A stretch of DNA of 64,000 bases. Source: Streptomyces sp. NBC_01454. GTDB lineage: Bacteria; Actinomycetota; Actinomycetes; Streptomycetales; Streptomycetaceae. The stretch covers positions 3,968,001 through 4,032,000 of the forward strand of contig NZ_CP109460.1 of NCBI RefSeq assembly GCF_036227565.1, in the 5' to 3' direction. Position 1 is the stretch's first letter; each line of letters opens with the position of its first letter. The translations under genes were made by a program, and so were the position numbers. This document shows, in pieces, positions 8,224 to 16,951 of the stretch. The notes under the pieces were generated by a model. That model made no database searches. It was given only the letters and a program-made list of their open reading frames with translations, and was not told the DNA's origin.

Positions 8224-9135
8224 TCAGGCCGCTACGAGGTAGGAGAAGACGGATTCCAGCGACTCGTCGGAGGGAGAGACCGTCAGCAGGCGGATGCCGT
8301 GATCGCGGGCGACCCGCGGCAGGAGTGCGGTGAAGCGCCCGAAGTCGACCGCCTGGACGCGCAGGGCGCCTTCGGCGAGATCCACCTCGATCCCGGCCGT
8401 CGAGGGGTCGGCGATCAGGGCACCGGCCAGCGCCCGGTCGTTGTCGGACCGGATGAGGTAGCGGTGCGGGCGGTCCGTCATCAGGCGGCGGATCTTGCGG
8501 AAGTCGCCGGACGCGGCGTGCCGTCCGGCCACCACCACCTCGATGTGGGAGGCGAGTTGCTCGACCTCTTCGAGGATGTGCGAGGAGAACAGGACCGTCC
8601 GGCCCTGGTCGCCCATCTGCCGCAGCAGCTCCATCAGCTGCATCCGCTGGCGCGGGTCCATGCCGTTGAACGGCTCGTCGAGCAGCAGCACGGACGGATC
8701 GTGGACCAGCGCGGACGCCATCTTCACGCGCTGGCGCATGCCCTTGCTGTAGGTCGAGATCTTGCGGTCCTGGGCGTACTCCATCTCGACGGTGGCCAGC
8801 GCCCTGGCCGCCTCCGCCCGGCCCAGGCCGTGCAACTCGGCGTTGGCGACGACGAATTCGCGCCCGGTGAGGAAGTCGTACATCGCCTCGCGCTCCGGGA
8901 CGATGCCGATGTGGCGGTAGATGCCGGCGTTGCGCCAGATCGTGGCGCCGTCGAGGGTGACGGTTCCGTTGGAGGGCGCGAGGAAGCCGCCCATCATGTT
9001 GATGAGGGTGGACTTGCCGGCGCCGTTGGGGCCGAGCAGGCCGGTCACGCCGGGGCCGATGGACATCGTGATGTCGTTGACGGCGACGACGTTGCCGAAC
9101 CAGCGCGAGACATGGTCGATCGAGAGGTGCGTCAT
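8224..9135 (-). CDS. ABC transporter ATP-binding protein
   Basis: 303 aa. Walker A GPNGAGKST near residue 38, signature YSKGMRQRVKMA, Walker B VLLLDEPFNGMD, then a C-terminal region of about 90 residues after the nucleotide-binding fold (ending ESVFSYLVAA). The frame is open upstream, but ATG 9135 opens directly on MTHLSIDHVSRWFG, the first strand of the fold. It pairs with the permease just downstream. Confidence 0.88.
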   Translation of the reverse strand: MTHLSIDHVSRWFGNVVAVNDITMSIGPGVTGLLGPNGAGKSTLINMMGGFLAPSNGTVTLDGATIWRNAGIYRHIGIVPEREAMYDFLTGREFVVANAELHGLGRAEAARALATVEMEYAQDRKISTYSKGMRQRVKMASALVHDPSVLLLDEPFNGMDPRQRMQLMELLRQMGDQGRTVLFSSHILEEVEQLASHIEVVVAGRHAASGDFRKIRRLMTDRPHRYLIRSDNDRALAGALIADPSTAGIEVDLAEGALRVQAVDFGRFTALLPRVARDHGIRLLTVSPSDESLESVFSYLVAA

Positions 9136-9220
9136 GGGCGCGGCCCGTTCCTTCGGAGGGTCGTGGTGGGGCCGGGGGCGCCGCCCGGCCGGCGGCGGGC
9201 GGGCCTGCGGCGGGCGGGCA

Positions 9221-10176
9221 TCACAGCCCGGCCTTCCGGTAGCGGCGCAGCAGCAGGGCATAGCAGCCGGCGATGACCGAGAGCGTGACGAGGAGATAGA
9301 CGAATCCGACGCCGGTCGAGGGCGCTATGCCGTCGGGGAAGGAGCTGGTGCCCCCGAGGAACACCGACTGCACCCCGTCGATCAGGGTGATGGGGGAGAA
9401 CAGCCCCAGCCAGCCGGCGGCGGAGTCGTTGCCCTGGATGTGGGCGATCCCCTGGAGCGCGCTCACCGCGCCGTACGGAATGGTCAGGACGGCGATCACG
9501 GCGGCGACGCCGAAGCCGCGCCGCGGGGTGACCGCGGAGACGACCAGGCCGATCCCGGCGAACAGCAGCGAGAGCAGCACCACGGAGACCAGTCCCTGTG
9601 CCAGCCCCTTGGTCTGGTCGAGGAAGTCCATCTTCGCCAGCAGCGCTCCGGCGTAGAGCACCAGCAGGGGGGCGGTGGTGAGGGCGAACAGGGCGGCGGC
9701 CATGGCCGCGAACTTCGATGCCACGTAGTCGCCCCGCTCGATGGGGCGGGAGAAGTACAGCGGTATGGACCGGAAGCGCAGATCGCGGGAGACCGACTGC
9801 GGCGCCTGGGACGCCAGATAGAGGCCGATGACCGCCTGGAGGTAGACGGCATAGCCGGAGTAACCGACCGGGAGCTTGCCGGCCTTGGTGAACACCGCCA
9901 CCGCGACCATGATCGCGGCGGGCAGGCACATCACGGCGAAGAGCAGCATCGGCAGCACCTTGCTCTTGGCCGAACGGCCCAGACCGTAGGCGCCGCGCAG
10001 GCTCTGTGAGAAGAGCGACCGGCGGGCATAGGCGCGGCCCAGGCGGGGCCGTCGTAGTGGCGGTAGCCGATGTTGTGGATATGGGCGCCGCCCGGCGCAC
10101 CGGCTACGGACGTCGCGGACGGGGGTGCCGCGGGCTGGGAGGTCGCGGACTGGGGCGTCGTGGGCTCAGGCGACAT
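9221..10176 (-). pseudogene. ABC-2 type permease broken by a one-base frameshift
   Basis: Intended product about 318 aa. ATG 10176 overlaps the stop of the upstream ATPase (10166-10168). The N-terminus runs MSPEPTTPQ... to HIHNIGYRHYDGP, a conserved opening of these permeases. After that the frame goes wrong (AWAAPMPAG...), while the -1 frame continues RLGRAYARRSLFSQ and joins the membrane part (KVLPMLLFAVM) without a break. One extra C in the coding-strand run CCCC (plus-strand G run 10045-10048) restores a single frame. The membrane half (about 245 aa, six segments) is intact. Either the gene is inactivated, a homopolymer slip allows partial expression, or this is a base-calling error in a G run. 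Downstream initiation at GTG 9958 would give a permease lacking its first cytoplasmic stretch. Confidence 0.75.
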
Positions 10177-11194
10177 CGTGGGCGCCTCCGTCCTGGGTGG
10201 CGTGCGGGGCGCGCGGGGCGCCCGCGGGGGCGGGGGTGGCCTGCGCCGCGTCCGCGTCACGGAAGACCTCGGCGATCTGGTGGCGGCGCTGTTCCATCCG
10301 CACCAGGCCCAGCCCGAGCCCGGCGAGGGTGTCCCGCACCAGGTCGTAGGTCTCCTCGCCGGCCGCCTCCACATACAGGAGGTGGCCGGAGGAGGCGAGG
10401 CTCTCGGAGCCGCCGGCGGCGGTGGTCACCGCGACGCCGGCGGCGGCCAGGGCCGTGCGCAGCGCTCCGGTGCCGTCCGGATGGGCGTCGGTGTCCGTGA
10501 CCTCGACCGCCAGCGAGGCCGTGACCTGCGTGAACTCATCGGTCGAGGAGGAGCGCAGGAGTTTGCCGCCATCGATGACGACGACATGATCACAGGTGCG
10601 CTCCAGCTCTCCGAGGAGGTGGGAGGTCACCAGGACGGAGATCCCGAAGTCGCGGTGGACGCGCTGGATCAGACCGAGCATCTCGTCCCGCCCGGCCGGG
10701 TCGAGGCCGTTGGTGGGCTCGTCGAGGAAGACCAGCTGCGGGTCGTGGACCAGTGCCTGGGCCAGTTTCACCCGCTGCTTCATGCCCGTCGAATAGCCGC
10801 CGATGGGGCGGTAGCGCTCCTCGTAGAGGCCGACGTGGCGCAGGGTGTCCGCGGTGCGCTCGCGGGCGGCGGTCGGCGGCAGGCCGGACATCCGGGCCAT
10901 GTGCACGACGAATTCGGTGGCCGAGACGTCGGGCGGCAGACAGTCGTGTTCGGGCATGTAGCCGACCCGTTCACGGATGGTGCTGCCGTCCTTGGTCACG
11001 TCCAGGCCGAGGACATGCGCACTCCCCTCGGTGGCCGGGGCCAGTCCCAGAAGAATCTTGATCAGGGTGGACTTACCGGCGCCGTTGGCACCCACCAGGC
11101 CCGTTACGCCGGGGGCGATGTCAACGGAGAGCCGGTCCAAGGCGGTCACCCGCGGGAACCGCTTGCTCAGGCTTTCGGTCACGATCACAGTCAC
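10166..11194 (-). CDS. ABC transporter ATP-binding protein
   Basis: 342 aa. Walker A GANGAGKST, signature YSTGMKQRVKLAQ, Walker B LVFLDEPTNGLD, and a C-terminal domain of about 120 residues ending in a Pro/Ala-rich tail. First gene of the minus-strand ABC cluster; its stop overlaps the start of the frameshifted permease. GTG 11194 lacks a good Shine-Dalgarno but sits 7 bases after a TACCGT -10, pointing to a leaderless transcript. Confidence 0.86.
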   Translation of the reverse strand: MTVIVTESLSKRFPRVTALDRLSVDIAPGVTGLVGANGAGKSTLIKILLGLAPATEGSAHVLGLDVTKDGSTIRERVGYMPEHDCLPPDVSATEFVVHMARMSGLPPTAARERTADTLRHVGLYEERYRPIGGYSTGMKQRVKLAQALVHDPQLVFLDEPTNGLDPAGRDEMLGLIQRVHRDFGISVLVTSHLLGELERTCDHVVVIDGGKLLRSSSTDEFTQVTASLAVEVTDTDAHPDGTGALRTALAAAGVAVTTAAGGSESLASSGHLLYVEAAGEETYDLVRDTLAGLGLGLVRMEQRRHQIAEVFRDADAAQATPAPAGAPRAPHATQDGGAHDVA

Positions 11195-11201
11195 GTCCTA
11201 G

Positions 11202-11221
11202 ACGGTAGTGGCGCCCGCCAC
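11202..11221 (-). promoter_or_regulatory. Leaderless promoter with dyad, ABC cluster
   Basis: On the minus strand TACCGT (11207-11202) precedes GTG 11194 by 7 bases. The inverted repeat GTGGCG-CC-CGCCAC at 11208-11221 abuts the -10 and fills the spacer, where a repressor would block polymerase. No regulator gene is adjacent. Confidence 0.45.
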
Positions 11222-11429
11222 ACCGGTCGTCAGCCCAGACGATGGGATCTCTCTCCCCCTGCGGTAGTACATGCCCGTAGGGGTCTCCTTCTGGGAGCTC
11301 CCCCGGCGTCGGGGGCGCGGTGCCCGCACCCGCCCCCCTTGACGCAGCCGCCGGTCATTGTCACATTCATCGGTGTCAAGTTACGAGCACGTACCGCGAT
11401 GAAACTGCTCAGGGACGGGACGGTTGGCG

Positions 11430-12296
11430 ATGGCATCGGTCACCACAGCGACCGCACGGGAAGCCACGGAACTCAGCGCCGGGCTGAGGGGGTTCAGAGA
11501 GGTCCAACGGCTCGCCTATGCCTGTGCGGAGGCGGTGGCCGCACAGCTCAGGCCCGGGGTCACCGAGCGTACGGCGGCGCGGATGCAGCGCGAGTGGCTG
11601 CGCGAGCGCGGTGTACGGGACTGGTTCCATCTGCCGTTCGCGTGGTTCGGTGACCGCACCGCCTTCGTCAACTTCCGGGTGCCGCTGCAGTTCTTCCCCA
11701 CCCACCGTGCGCTGGAGCCCGGGATGCCCTTCATCCTCGACATGGCCCCGGTCCACCAGGGGTTCACCGCCGACATCGGCTACTCGGGCTGTCTGGGCCT
11801 CAACCCCGTGCACGACCGGCTCCTCGCCGACCTCGAAGCACACCGGGACCTGATCCTGCGCGAGGTGCGCGAGCGTCGGTCGCTGCGGGAGATCTACGAG
11901 GACGTCGACCGGCTGATGGTGCGGCAGGGCTATGCCAACCGCCACCGCGCCTACCCCTTCGGCGTGATCGCGCACAAGATCGACCGGGTCGGGCAGCACC
12001 GCTGGTCCCCCACCCTCTTCGGGTTCGGCGCCCGCTCCCTGCGGGGACTCGCCTCCGATGCGCTGCACGGCCACCGTGACGGCTGGTCCCCGCTGTGGAG
12101 CCCGTACCGCTTCTCCGATCACCCGCCGACGCCGGGGCTGTGGGCGGTCGAACCCCACCTCGGATTCCGGGGCACCGGCGCGAAGTTCGAGGAAATCCTG
12201 GTCGTGACGGACTCGGCGGACCCCCAGGAAAGCGCCTTTTGGCTGGACGGCGATCTGCCGCATGTGCGGCGCTGGCAGGAGGAGAAGGCCGCGTGA
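11430..12296 (+). CDS. M24-family metallopeptidase (Xaa-Pro aminopeptidase-like)
   Basis: 288 aa pita-bread fold. The metal ligands can be followed: D104 in FILDMAPVH, D115 in FTADIGYSG, His in GVIAHKID, Glu in WAVEPHLG, Glu in KFEEILVV. The N-terminal creatinase-like domain is absent, so this resembles the short methionine-aminopeptidase-like or Xaa-Pro-like branch. ATG 11430 was preferred over the TTG two codons earlier. Its 3' end contains the ribosome site of the next gene (AGGAGG, 12277-12282), and its TGA overlaps the next GTG. Confidence 0.82.
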   Translation: MASVTTATAREATELSAGLRGFREVQRLAYACAEAVAAQLRPGVTERTAARMQREWLRERGVRDWFHLPFAWFGDRTAFVNFRVPLQFFPTHRALEPGMPFILDMAPVHQGFTADIGYSGCLGLNPVHDRLLADLEAHRDLILREVRERRSLREIYEDVDRLMVRQGYANRHRAYPFGVIAHKIDRVGQHRWSPTLFGFGARSLRGLASDALHGHRDGWSPLWSPYRFSDHPPTPGLWAVEPHLGFRGTGAKFEEILVVTDSADPQESAFWLDGDLPHVRRWQEEKAA

Positions 12297-14341
12297 ACAC
12301 GGGACGGGGACGTGGAGGGGGACAGGGGCATGGAGAGCCGCCGGAGCGTGGAGAGGGGCCGGGGAATGGGGACGGGCAGGGGCAGGGAAACCGGCAGGGG
12401 CAAGGAGAGGGGCACGGGTATGGGGAAGATCGGGGACAGGAAAGCGGGCATGGGCGGGGCAGGCGGCGTCGGCAGGCGGAGGGGCCCGGCCGGGCGAGGG
12501 GTGGGCGACGGGGCGCTGTGCGGGGGCAGGGGATGAGCCGGGTGCAGCGGGACGGGGCGGGCCGCGGGACCGGTGCCGGTGCGGGGATCGCGGGGGCGCG
12601 GGAGCGACGGGTGCGGACCGGCGGTATCGAACTGTGCGTCGCGGAGCTGGGGGATCCGGAGCAGCCCACGGTGCTGCTGGTGCACGGCTATCCCGACAGC
12701 AAGGAGGTGTGGTCCGAGGTCGCCCGCGGGCTGGCCGGCCGCTTCCATGTGGTGCTCTACGACGTCCGGGGCTGCGGCCGGTCCACGGCCCCGCGGCCGC
12801 TGCGGGGCGGCTTCACCCTGGAAAAGCTGACGGACGACTTCCTGGCCGTCGCCGACGCCGTCAGCCCCGGCCGCCCGGTCCATCTCGTCGGCCACGACTG
12901 GGGCTCGGTACAGGGCTGGGAGTTCGCCACGGTGCGGCGTACGGAGGGCCGGATCGCCTCCTTCACCTCCATGTCGGGCCCGTCCCTGGACCACTTCGGC
13001 CACTGGATCAAGAAGCGGATGACGCGCCCCACCCCCCGGCGCGCCGCCCAGCTGCTCCACCAGAGCGCCAAGTCCTGGTACGTCGGCATGCTGCACACCC
13101 CCGTGCTGCCCGAACTGGCGTGGAAGGGCCCGCTCGGCAAGCGCTGGCCGCAGATCCTGCAGCGGATGGAGAAGGTGCCTGCCGGGGACTACCCCACCGC
13201 CTCGCTGCCGAGGGACGCGGCGCATGGCGCCTGGCTCTACCGCGACAATGTGCTCCCCCGGCTCCGCCGCCCGCGCAGCGACGCCTATGCGCACTGCCCG
13301 GTCCAGCTGATCACCCCCACCGGCGACGCCTTCCTCTCCGAGCGGCTCTATGACGACCTGGAGCAGTGGGCTCCCCAGCTGGTGCGCCGCACCCTGCCGG
13401 CCAAGCACTGGGTACCGCGCACCCGTCCGGACCAACTGGTGTCCTGGCTCGGTGCGTTCATCACCGCCAAGGAGGAGGGTGATCCGGCGAAGCGGGTCGT
13501 GGCGTCCGGGCCGCACGCCGACCGGTTCGGCGGACAGCTGGTGCTGGTGACCGGCGCGGCCAGCGGCATCGGCCGGGCGACGGCGTTCGCCTTCGCGGAG
13601 GCCGGCGCGCGGATCATCGCCGTCGACCGGGACTCGGAGGGCGCGGCACGGACCGCGGAGATGTCCCGGCTGATCGGCGCACCCCAGGCCTGGGCGGAGG
13701 TCGTCGACGTCGCGGACGAGACGGCGATGGAGAAGCTCGCCGACCGGGTCCACGCGGAGTACGGCACGGTCGACGTGCTGGTGAACAACGCCGGCATCGG
13801 GCTGGCCGGCTCCTTCCTCCAGACCGCCACCGAGGACTGGAAGAAGGTCCTGGACGTGAACCTCTGGGGGGTCATCCACGGCTGCCGGGTCTTCGGCAGG
13901 CGGATGGCGGACCGCGGCCAGGGCGGCCACATCGTCAACACCGCCTCGGCCGCGGCCTTCCTGCCGTCGAAGCTGCTGCCCGCCTACAGCACGTCCAAGG
14001 CGGCCGTCCTGATGCTCAGCGAGTGTCTGCGCGCCGAGCTGGCAGGGCAGGGCATCGGCGTCACGGCCATCTGCCCGGGGCTGATCAACACCGCCATCAC
14101 CAACACCGCCCGCTTCACCGGGGTCCCGGCCGACGAGGAGAAGCGTCGCCAGGACTCGGCCGCGCGGAAGTACCGGCGGCGCAACTACCCGCCGGAGAAG
14201 GTCGCCGACGCCATCCTGCGTGCGGTCGTCCACAACCAGGCGGTGGTGCCGGTCACCCCCGAAGCACGCGGCGCCCATCTGCTGTCCCGCTTCGCCCCGC
14301 GCCTGCTACGCGCCTTCGCCCGCTTCGAGCCGCGGTTGTAG
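12293..14341 (+). CDS. EphD-like fusion: alpha/beta hydrolase plus short-chain dehydrogenase
   Basis: 682 aa from GTG 12293, which overlaps the M24 stop as GTGA and has AGGAGG 10 bases upstream; ATG 12533 is the alternative start. Residues 1-100 are Gly/Arg/Gln/Glu-rich low complexity from a purine-rich stretch. Residues 110-400 are an alpha/beta hydrolase: oxyanion HGYPD, nucleophile Asp in VGHDWGS, acid in ITPTGDAF, His in PAKHWVP. An Asp nucleophile is the epoxide-hydrolase/dehalogenase pattern. Residues 415-682 are an SDR: cofactor motif VTGAASGIG, NNAGIG, the TASAAAF serine and catalytic YSTSK. M. tuberculosis EphD (Rv2214c) has the same fusion order and acts in lipid metabolism; Streptomyces lack mycolates, so the substrate here must differ. 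Coupled downstream of the peptidase. Confidence 0.85.
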   Translation: MNTGRGRGGGQGHGEPPERGEGPGNGDGQGQGNRQGQGEGHGYGEDRGQESGHGRGRRRRQAEGPGRARGGRRGAVRGQGMSRVQRDGAGRGTGAGAGIAGARERRVRTGGIELCVAELGDPEQPTVLLVHGYPDSKEVWSEVARGLAGRFHVVLYDVRGCGRSTAPRPLRGGFTLEKLTDDFLAVADAVSPGRPVHLVGHDWGSVQGWEFATVRRTEGRIASFTSMSGPSLDHFGHWIKKRMTRPTPRRAAQLLHQSAKSWYVGMLHTPVLPELAWKGPLGKRWPQILQRMEKVPAGDYPTASLPRDAAHGAWLYRDNVLPRLRRPRSDAYAHCPVQLITPTGDAFLSERLYDDLEQWAPQLVRRTLPAKHWVPRTRPDQLVSWLGAFITAKEEGDPAKRVVASGPHADRFGGQLVLVTGAASGIGRATAFAFAEAGARIIAVDRDSEGAARTAEMSRLIGAPQAWAEVVDVADETAMEKLADRVHAEYGTVDVLVNNAGIGLAGSFLQTATEDWKKVLDVNLWGVIHGCRVFGRRMADRGQGGHIVNTASAAAFLPSKLLPAYSTSKAAVLMLSECLRAELAGQGIGVTAICPGLINTAITNTARFTGVPADEEKRRQDSAARKYRRRNYPPEKVADAILRAVVHNQAVVPVTPEARGAHLLSRFAPRLLRAFARFEPRL

Positions 14342-14632
14342 CACCGGGTACCGGCCGTTGTGTGGCCGCCGGGCATGGCGCCACGCGGCCACACACAGCC
14401 ACGCACGGCCACACACCGGCCACATGGCCACACGCACAGAGCCACAGACGCCTCGCATGGCCCCGGCACGACGCCGGCACGGCACTGGCCGGGCCGGCCG
14501 GAGCAGCGACCGCCCGGCCCCGGGGGGCCTGGCGCCCCCGCCGGGAGCCGGGACAACCGGCCAGGAGCCGGGATAACCGGCCAGGAGAACCGCCGGTGGC
14601 CAAAAGAACCGAGCACCCCAGGAGCACACCGC
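14342..14632 (+). repeat. Intergenic spacer with short imperfect repeats
   Basis: After the hydrolase-SDR stop, 14380-14450 repeats GGCCACACAC-like words. Near 14535-14590 there are two or three copies of a GGCCAGGAGCCGGGATAACC-type unit, the last one supplying AGGAG words before the next gene. No gene or clear hairpin terminator is visible. Confidence 0.5.
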
Positions 14633-15562
14633 ATGAGCACCCCGGACTTCCCGTCGCACCCCCAGGAGCCCCGCCCCATCGCGCCGCGGCGGGTCTCGTT
14701 CGACTGGCAGGCCACGCCGCTGGTGTGGATACCGGACGAGCCCACCGCCACCCACGTCATCAATGTGCTGCACCTGCTGCTGCCGGCGGGCGAACGATGG
14801 TTCGTCAAGGTCTTCAAGGAAGCCCTGCCGCTGGTCCGGGACGAGCAACTCCGCACGGACGTCAAGGGCTTCATGGGCCAGGAGGCCACCCACAGCGTCC
14901 AGCACTCCACCGTGCTCGACCACCTGGCCCACCAGGGCCTGGACACCGCCCCCTACACCCGGCACATCGATTCCCTCTTCGCCCGCCTCCTGGGCGAGAA
15001 GCCTCCCTCCGGCATTCCGGTCACCGACCGGGAGTGGCTGCGCTTCCGGCTCTCCGTGATCGCCGCCATCGAACAGTTCACCGCGGTGCTCGGCGACTGG
15101 GTGCTGCACGCCGAGGGCCTCGACCGCGCCGGGCCCGACCCGGTCATGCTCGATCTGCTGCGCTGGCACGGCGCGGAGGAGGTCGAGCATCGCGCGGTCG
15201 CCTTCGACATGTACCAGCACACCGGTGGCGAGGACCCCGGCCGTTATCTCCGCCGTGTCCTGGGCATGGCCATGACCGCCCCCGTGCTGCTCTATCTCTG
15301 GGGCTGGGGCGCCGCCTACCTCCTGCGGCACGACCCGCAGCTGGCCGCCCCCTCCCGCTACTCGCTGCGCGCGCACCGCCGCGCCGTCCACAAGGGGCTG
15401 CTGCCCACCTGGCGTGAGCTGGGAGCGGCGATACCGCGGTATCTGCGACGGTCGTACCATCCCTCGCAGGAAGGGTCGCTGCGCACGGCCGTCGCCTATC
15501 TGGCCTCCTCCCCGGCGGCACGGGCCGCGGCGGGTGCGGTGGGCCGAGCGGCTCTCCCGTAG
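14633..15562 (+). CDS. Metal-dependent hydrolase, ferritin-like (PF10118-type)
   Basis: 309 aa, mostly helical. Putative diiron ligands repeat the ferritin-like Glu/ExxH pattern: FMGQEATHSVQH, AAIEQFTAVLGDW, and GAEEVEHRAVAFD. It resembles the predicted metal-dependent hydrolases of PF10118, found in actinobacteria near oxidoreductases; their reaction is unproven. One hydrophobic stretch (VLLYLWGWGAAYLL) lies near residue 220. ATG 14633 has AGGAG about 10 bases upstream. It lies between the hydrolase-SDR fusion and a MerR regulator, all on one strand, so the group may be a co-regulated oxidative or detoxifying set. Confidence 0.8.
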   Translation: MSTPDFPSHPQEPRPIAPRRVSFDWQATPLVWIPDEPTATHVINVLHLLLPAGERWFVKVFKEALPLVRDEQLRTDVKGFMGQEATHSVQHSTVLDHLAHQGLDTAPYTRHIDSLFARLLGEKPPSGIPVTDREWLRFRLSVIAAIEQFTAVLGDWVLHAEGLDRAGPDPVMLDLLRWHGAEEVEHRAVAFDMYQHTGGEDPGRYLRRVLGMAMTAPVLLYLWGWGAAYLLRHDPQLAAPSRYSLRAHRRAVHKGLLPTWRELGAAIPRYLRRSYHPSQEGSLRTAVAYLASSPAARAAAGAVGRAALP

Positions 15563-15591
15563 CGCGCGGCCATGGTGTGAGGAGCAACCGC

Positions 15592-16797
15592 ATGACCGAG
15601 CAGGCGCAGCCGGCCGAATACCGTATCGAGGACCTGGCCCACCTCAGCGGCGCCACGGTCCGCACGATCCGTGCGTATCAGGACCGCGGGCTGCTCCCCC
15701 GCCCGGAACGCCGCGGCCGGGCCAATGTCTACGGCGACGCCCATCTGGCGCGGCTGCACCAGATCGCCGGTCTGCTCGACCGCGGCTACACCCTGGCCAG
15801 CATCAAGGAACTCCTCCAGGCCTGGGACGCGGGCCTCGACCTCGGCGGGGTCCTGGGCCTGGTCACCGAGATCGACGGGCCGTGGACCGACGAGGAGCCC
15901 GCCCGTCTCTCCCGCGCCGAACTGGACGCCGCCTTCGGGGGCACCTCCGACGAGACGGCGATCGCCGAGGCCGTCGAACTGGGCGTCCTGGAACGGGTTC
16001 CCGGCCGGGACGACGCATTCCTCGTTCCCAGCCCGCAGGAACTCGCCGTCGCCGCCGAACTGTATTCGGCCGGCGTCCCGCTCCTCGCGATCTCCGGTCA
16101 TCTGCGGGAGGTGCGCGGCCAGGTCGAGCACATCGCCGCACGGTTCCTGGACTTCACCACCGAGCATGTCTTCCAGCCGTTCCTGGACCACCCGCCCACC
16201 GGGACCGAGGCAGCGGAAGCCGCCGCCCTGGTACGCCGGCTGCGCCCCCTGGCCCAGCAGACCGTCGACGCCGAACTCGCCCGCGCCATGCGCACCCTGG
16301 CCACCCAGTACCTGCGTCACCACCTCAGCGACGCCCGCCCCGCGGAGGCACACGGACCGCACGGGGTGGCAGCGGGAACGGCCGGAGCGGAGGCCGGAAC
16401 AGCGGCCGGGGCGGGGGCCGGGCCAGCCAAAACGGTAGCCGGGTCGGCCGAGGGCCCCGTGGGTGTCCCCCGGCCACGGGCCGCCACCGCACCGCCGGCA
16501 ACCGTCGGGCCGGTCTCGGACCCCCGTCCTGCGACCGACCCGACGGCAGCCTCCGAGGCGGTGCCGCTCCCCGCCGACGCCGTGCGGGCCGTACGGGCGC
16601 TGGTGGGCCCGGAGAACACGGCGGCCTTCATCGCCTCCGCCGCACAGCGGGAGGTCCATGCCCGCACGATGGACGCCCTGGCGGCAGGCGGAAGCGGACC
16701 CGCACCGGCGGGCACACCGGCCGGCACCGCCGCCTCCCACCGGACGGACCGCCCGACCGCCGAGGAGGACGACCGGGGTCGCCCGGGCGGGCCCTGA
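15592..16797 (+). CDS. MerR-family transcriptional regulator
   Basis: 401 aa. Residues 9-80 form a MerR winged helix (YRIEDLAHLSGATVRTIRAY; RANVYGDAHLARL; GYTLASIKELL). A helical middle region to about residue 245 contains ELYSAGVPLLAISGHLREV. A disordered Ala/Gly/Pro/Thr stretch (about 250-325) follows, then a last short helix (ADAVRAVRALVG). The ATG is preceded by GAGGAG. It closes the plus-strand group of peptidase, hydrolase-SDR and ferritin-like hydrolase and may control it; no dyad operator stands out in the 29-bp gap. Confidence 0.84.
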   Translation: MTEQAQPAEYRIEDLAHLSGATVRTIRAYQDRGLLPRPERRGRANVYGDAHLARLHQIAGLLDRGYTLASIKELLQAWDAGLDLGGVLGLVTEIDGPWTDEEPARLSRAELDAAFGGTSDETAIAEAVELGVLERVPGRDDAFLVPSPQELAVAAELYSAGVPLLAISGHLREVRGQVEHIAARFLDFTTEHVFQPFLDHPPTGTEAAEAAALVRRLRPLAQQTVDAELARAMRTLATQYLRHHLSDARPAEAHGPHGVAAGTAGAEAGTAAGAGAGPAKTVAGSAEGPVGVPRPRAATAPPATVGPVSDPRPATDPTAASEAVPLPADAVRAVRALVGPENTAAFIASAAQREVHARTMDALAAGGSGPAPAGTPAGTAASHRTDRPTAEEDDRGRPGGP

Positions 16798-16918
16798 CCC
16801 CGCACTCGTCAGAACCTCCGTCCGCCGGCCCACACCGTCCGCAGCCCGCAGCCCGCAGCCCCCAGCCCGAGGCCCCTGACCCGCCCGTCGTACCCCTTTG
16901 GAGTTGTCAAGGTTCAGC

Positions 16919-16942
16919 CGGGCGCGGGCCCCTCCGCGCCCG
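16919..16942. terminator. Convergent terminator hairpin
   Basis: Nine-bp GC stem (16919-16927 with 16934-16942, loop GCCCCT) between the convergent MerR and carotenoid-oxygenase genes. Just upstream, near 16845-16870, GCAGCCC repeats about five times. Confidence 0.6.
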
Positions 16943-16951
16943 TCAGTAGCG

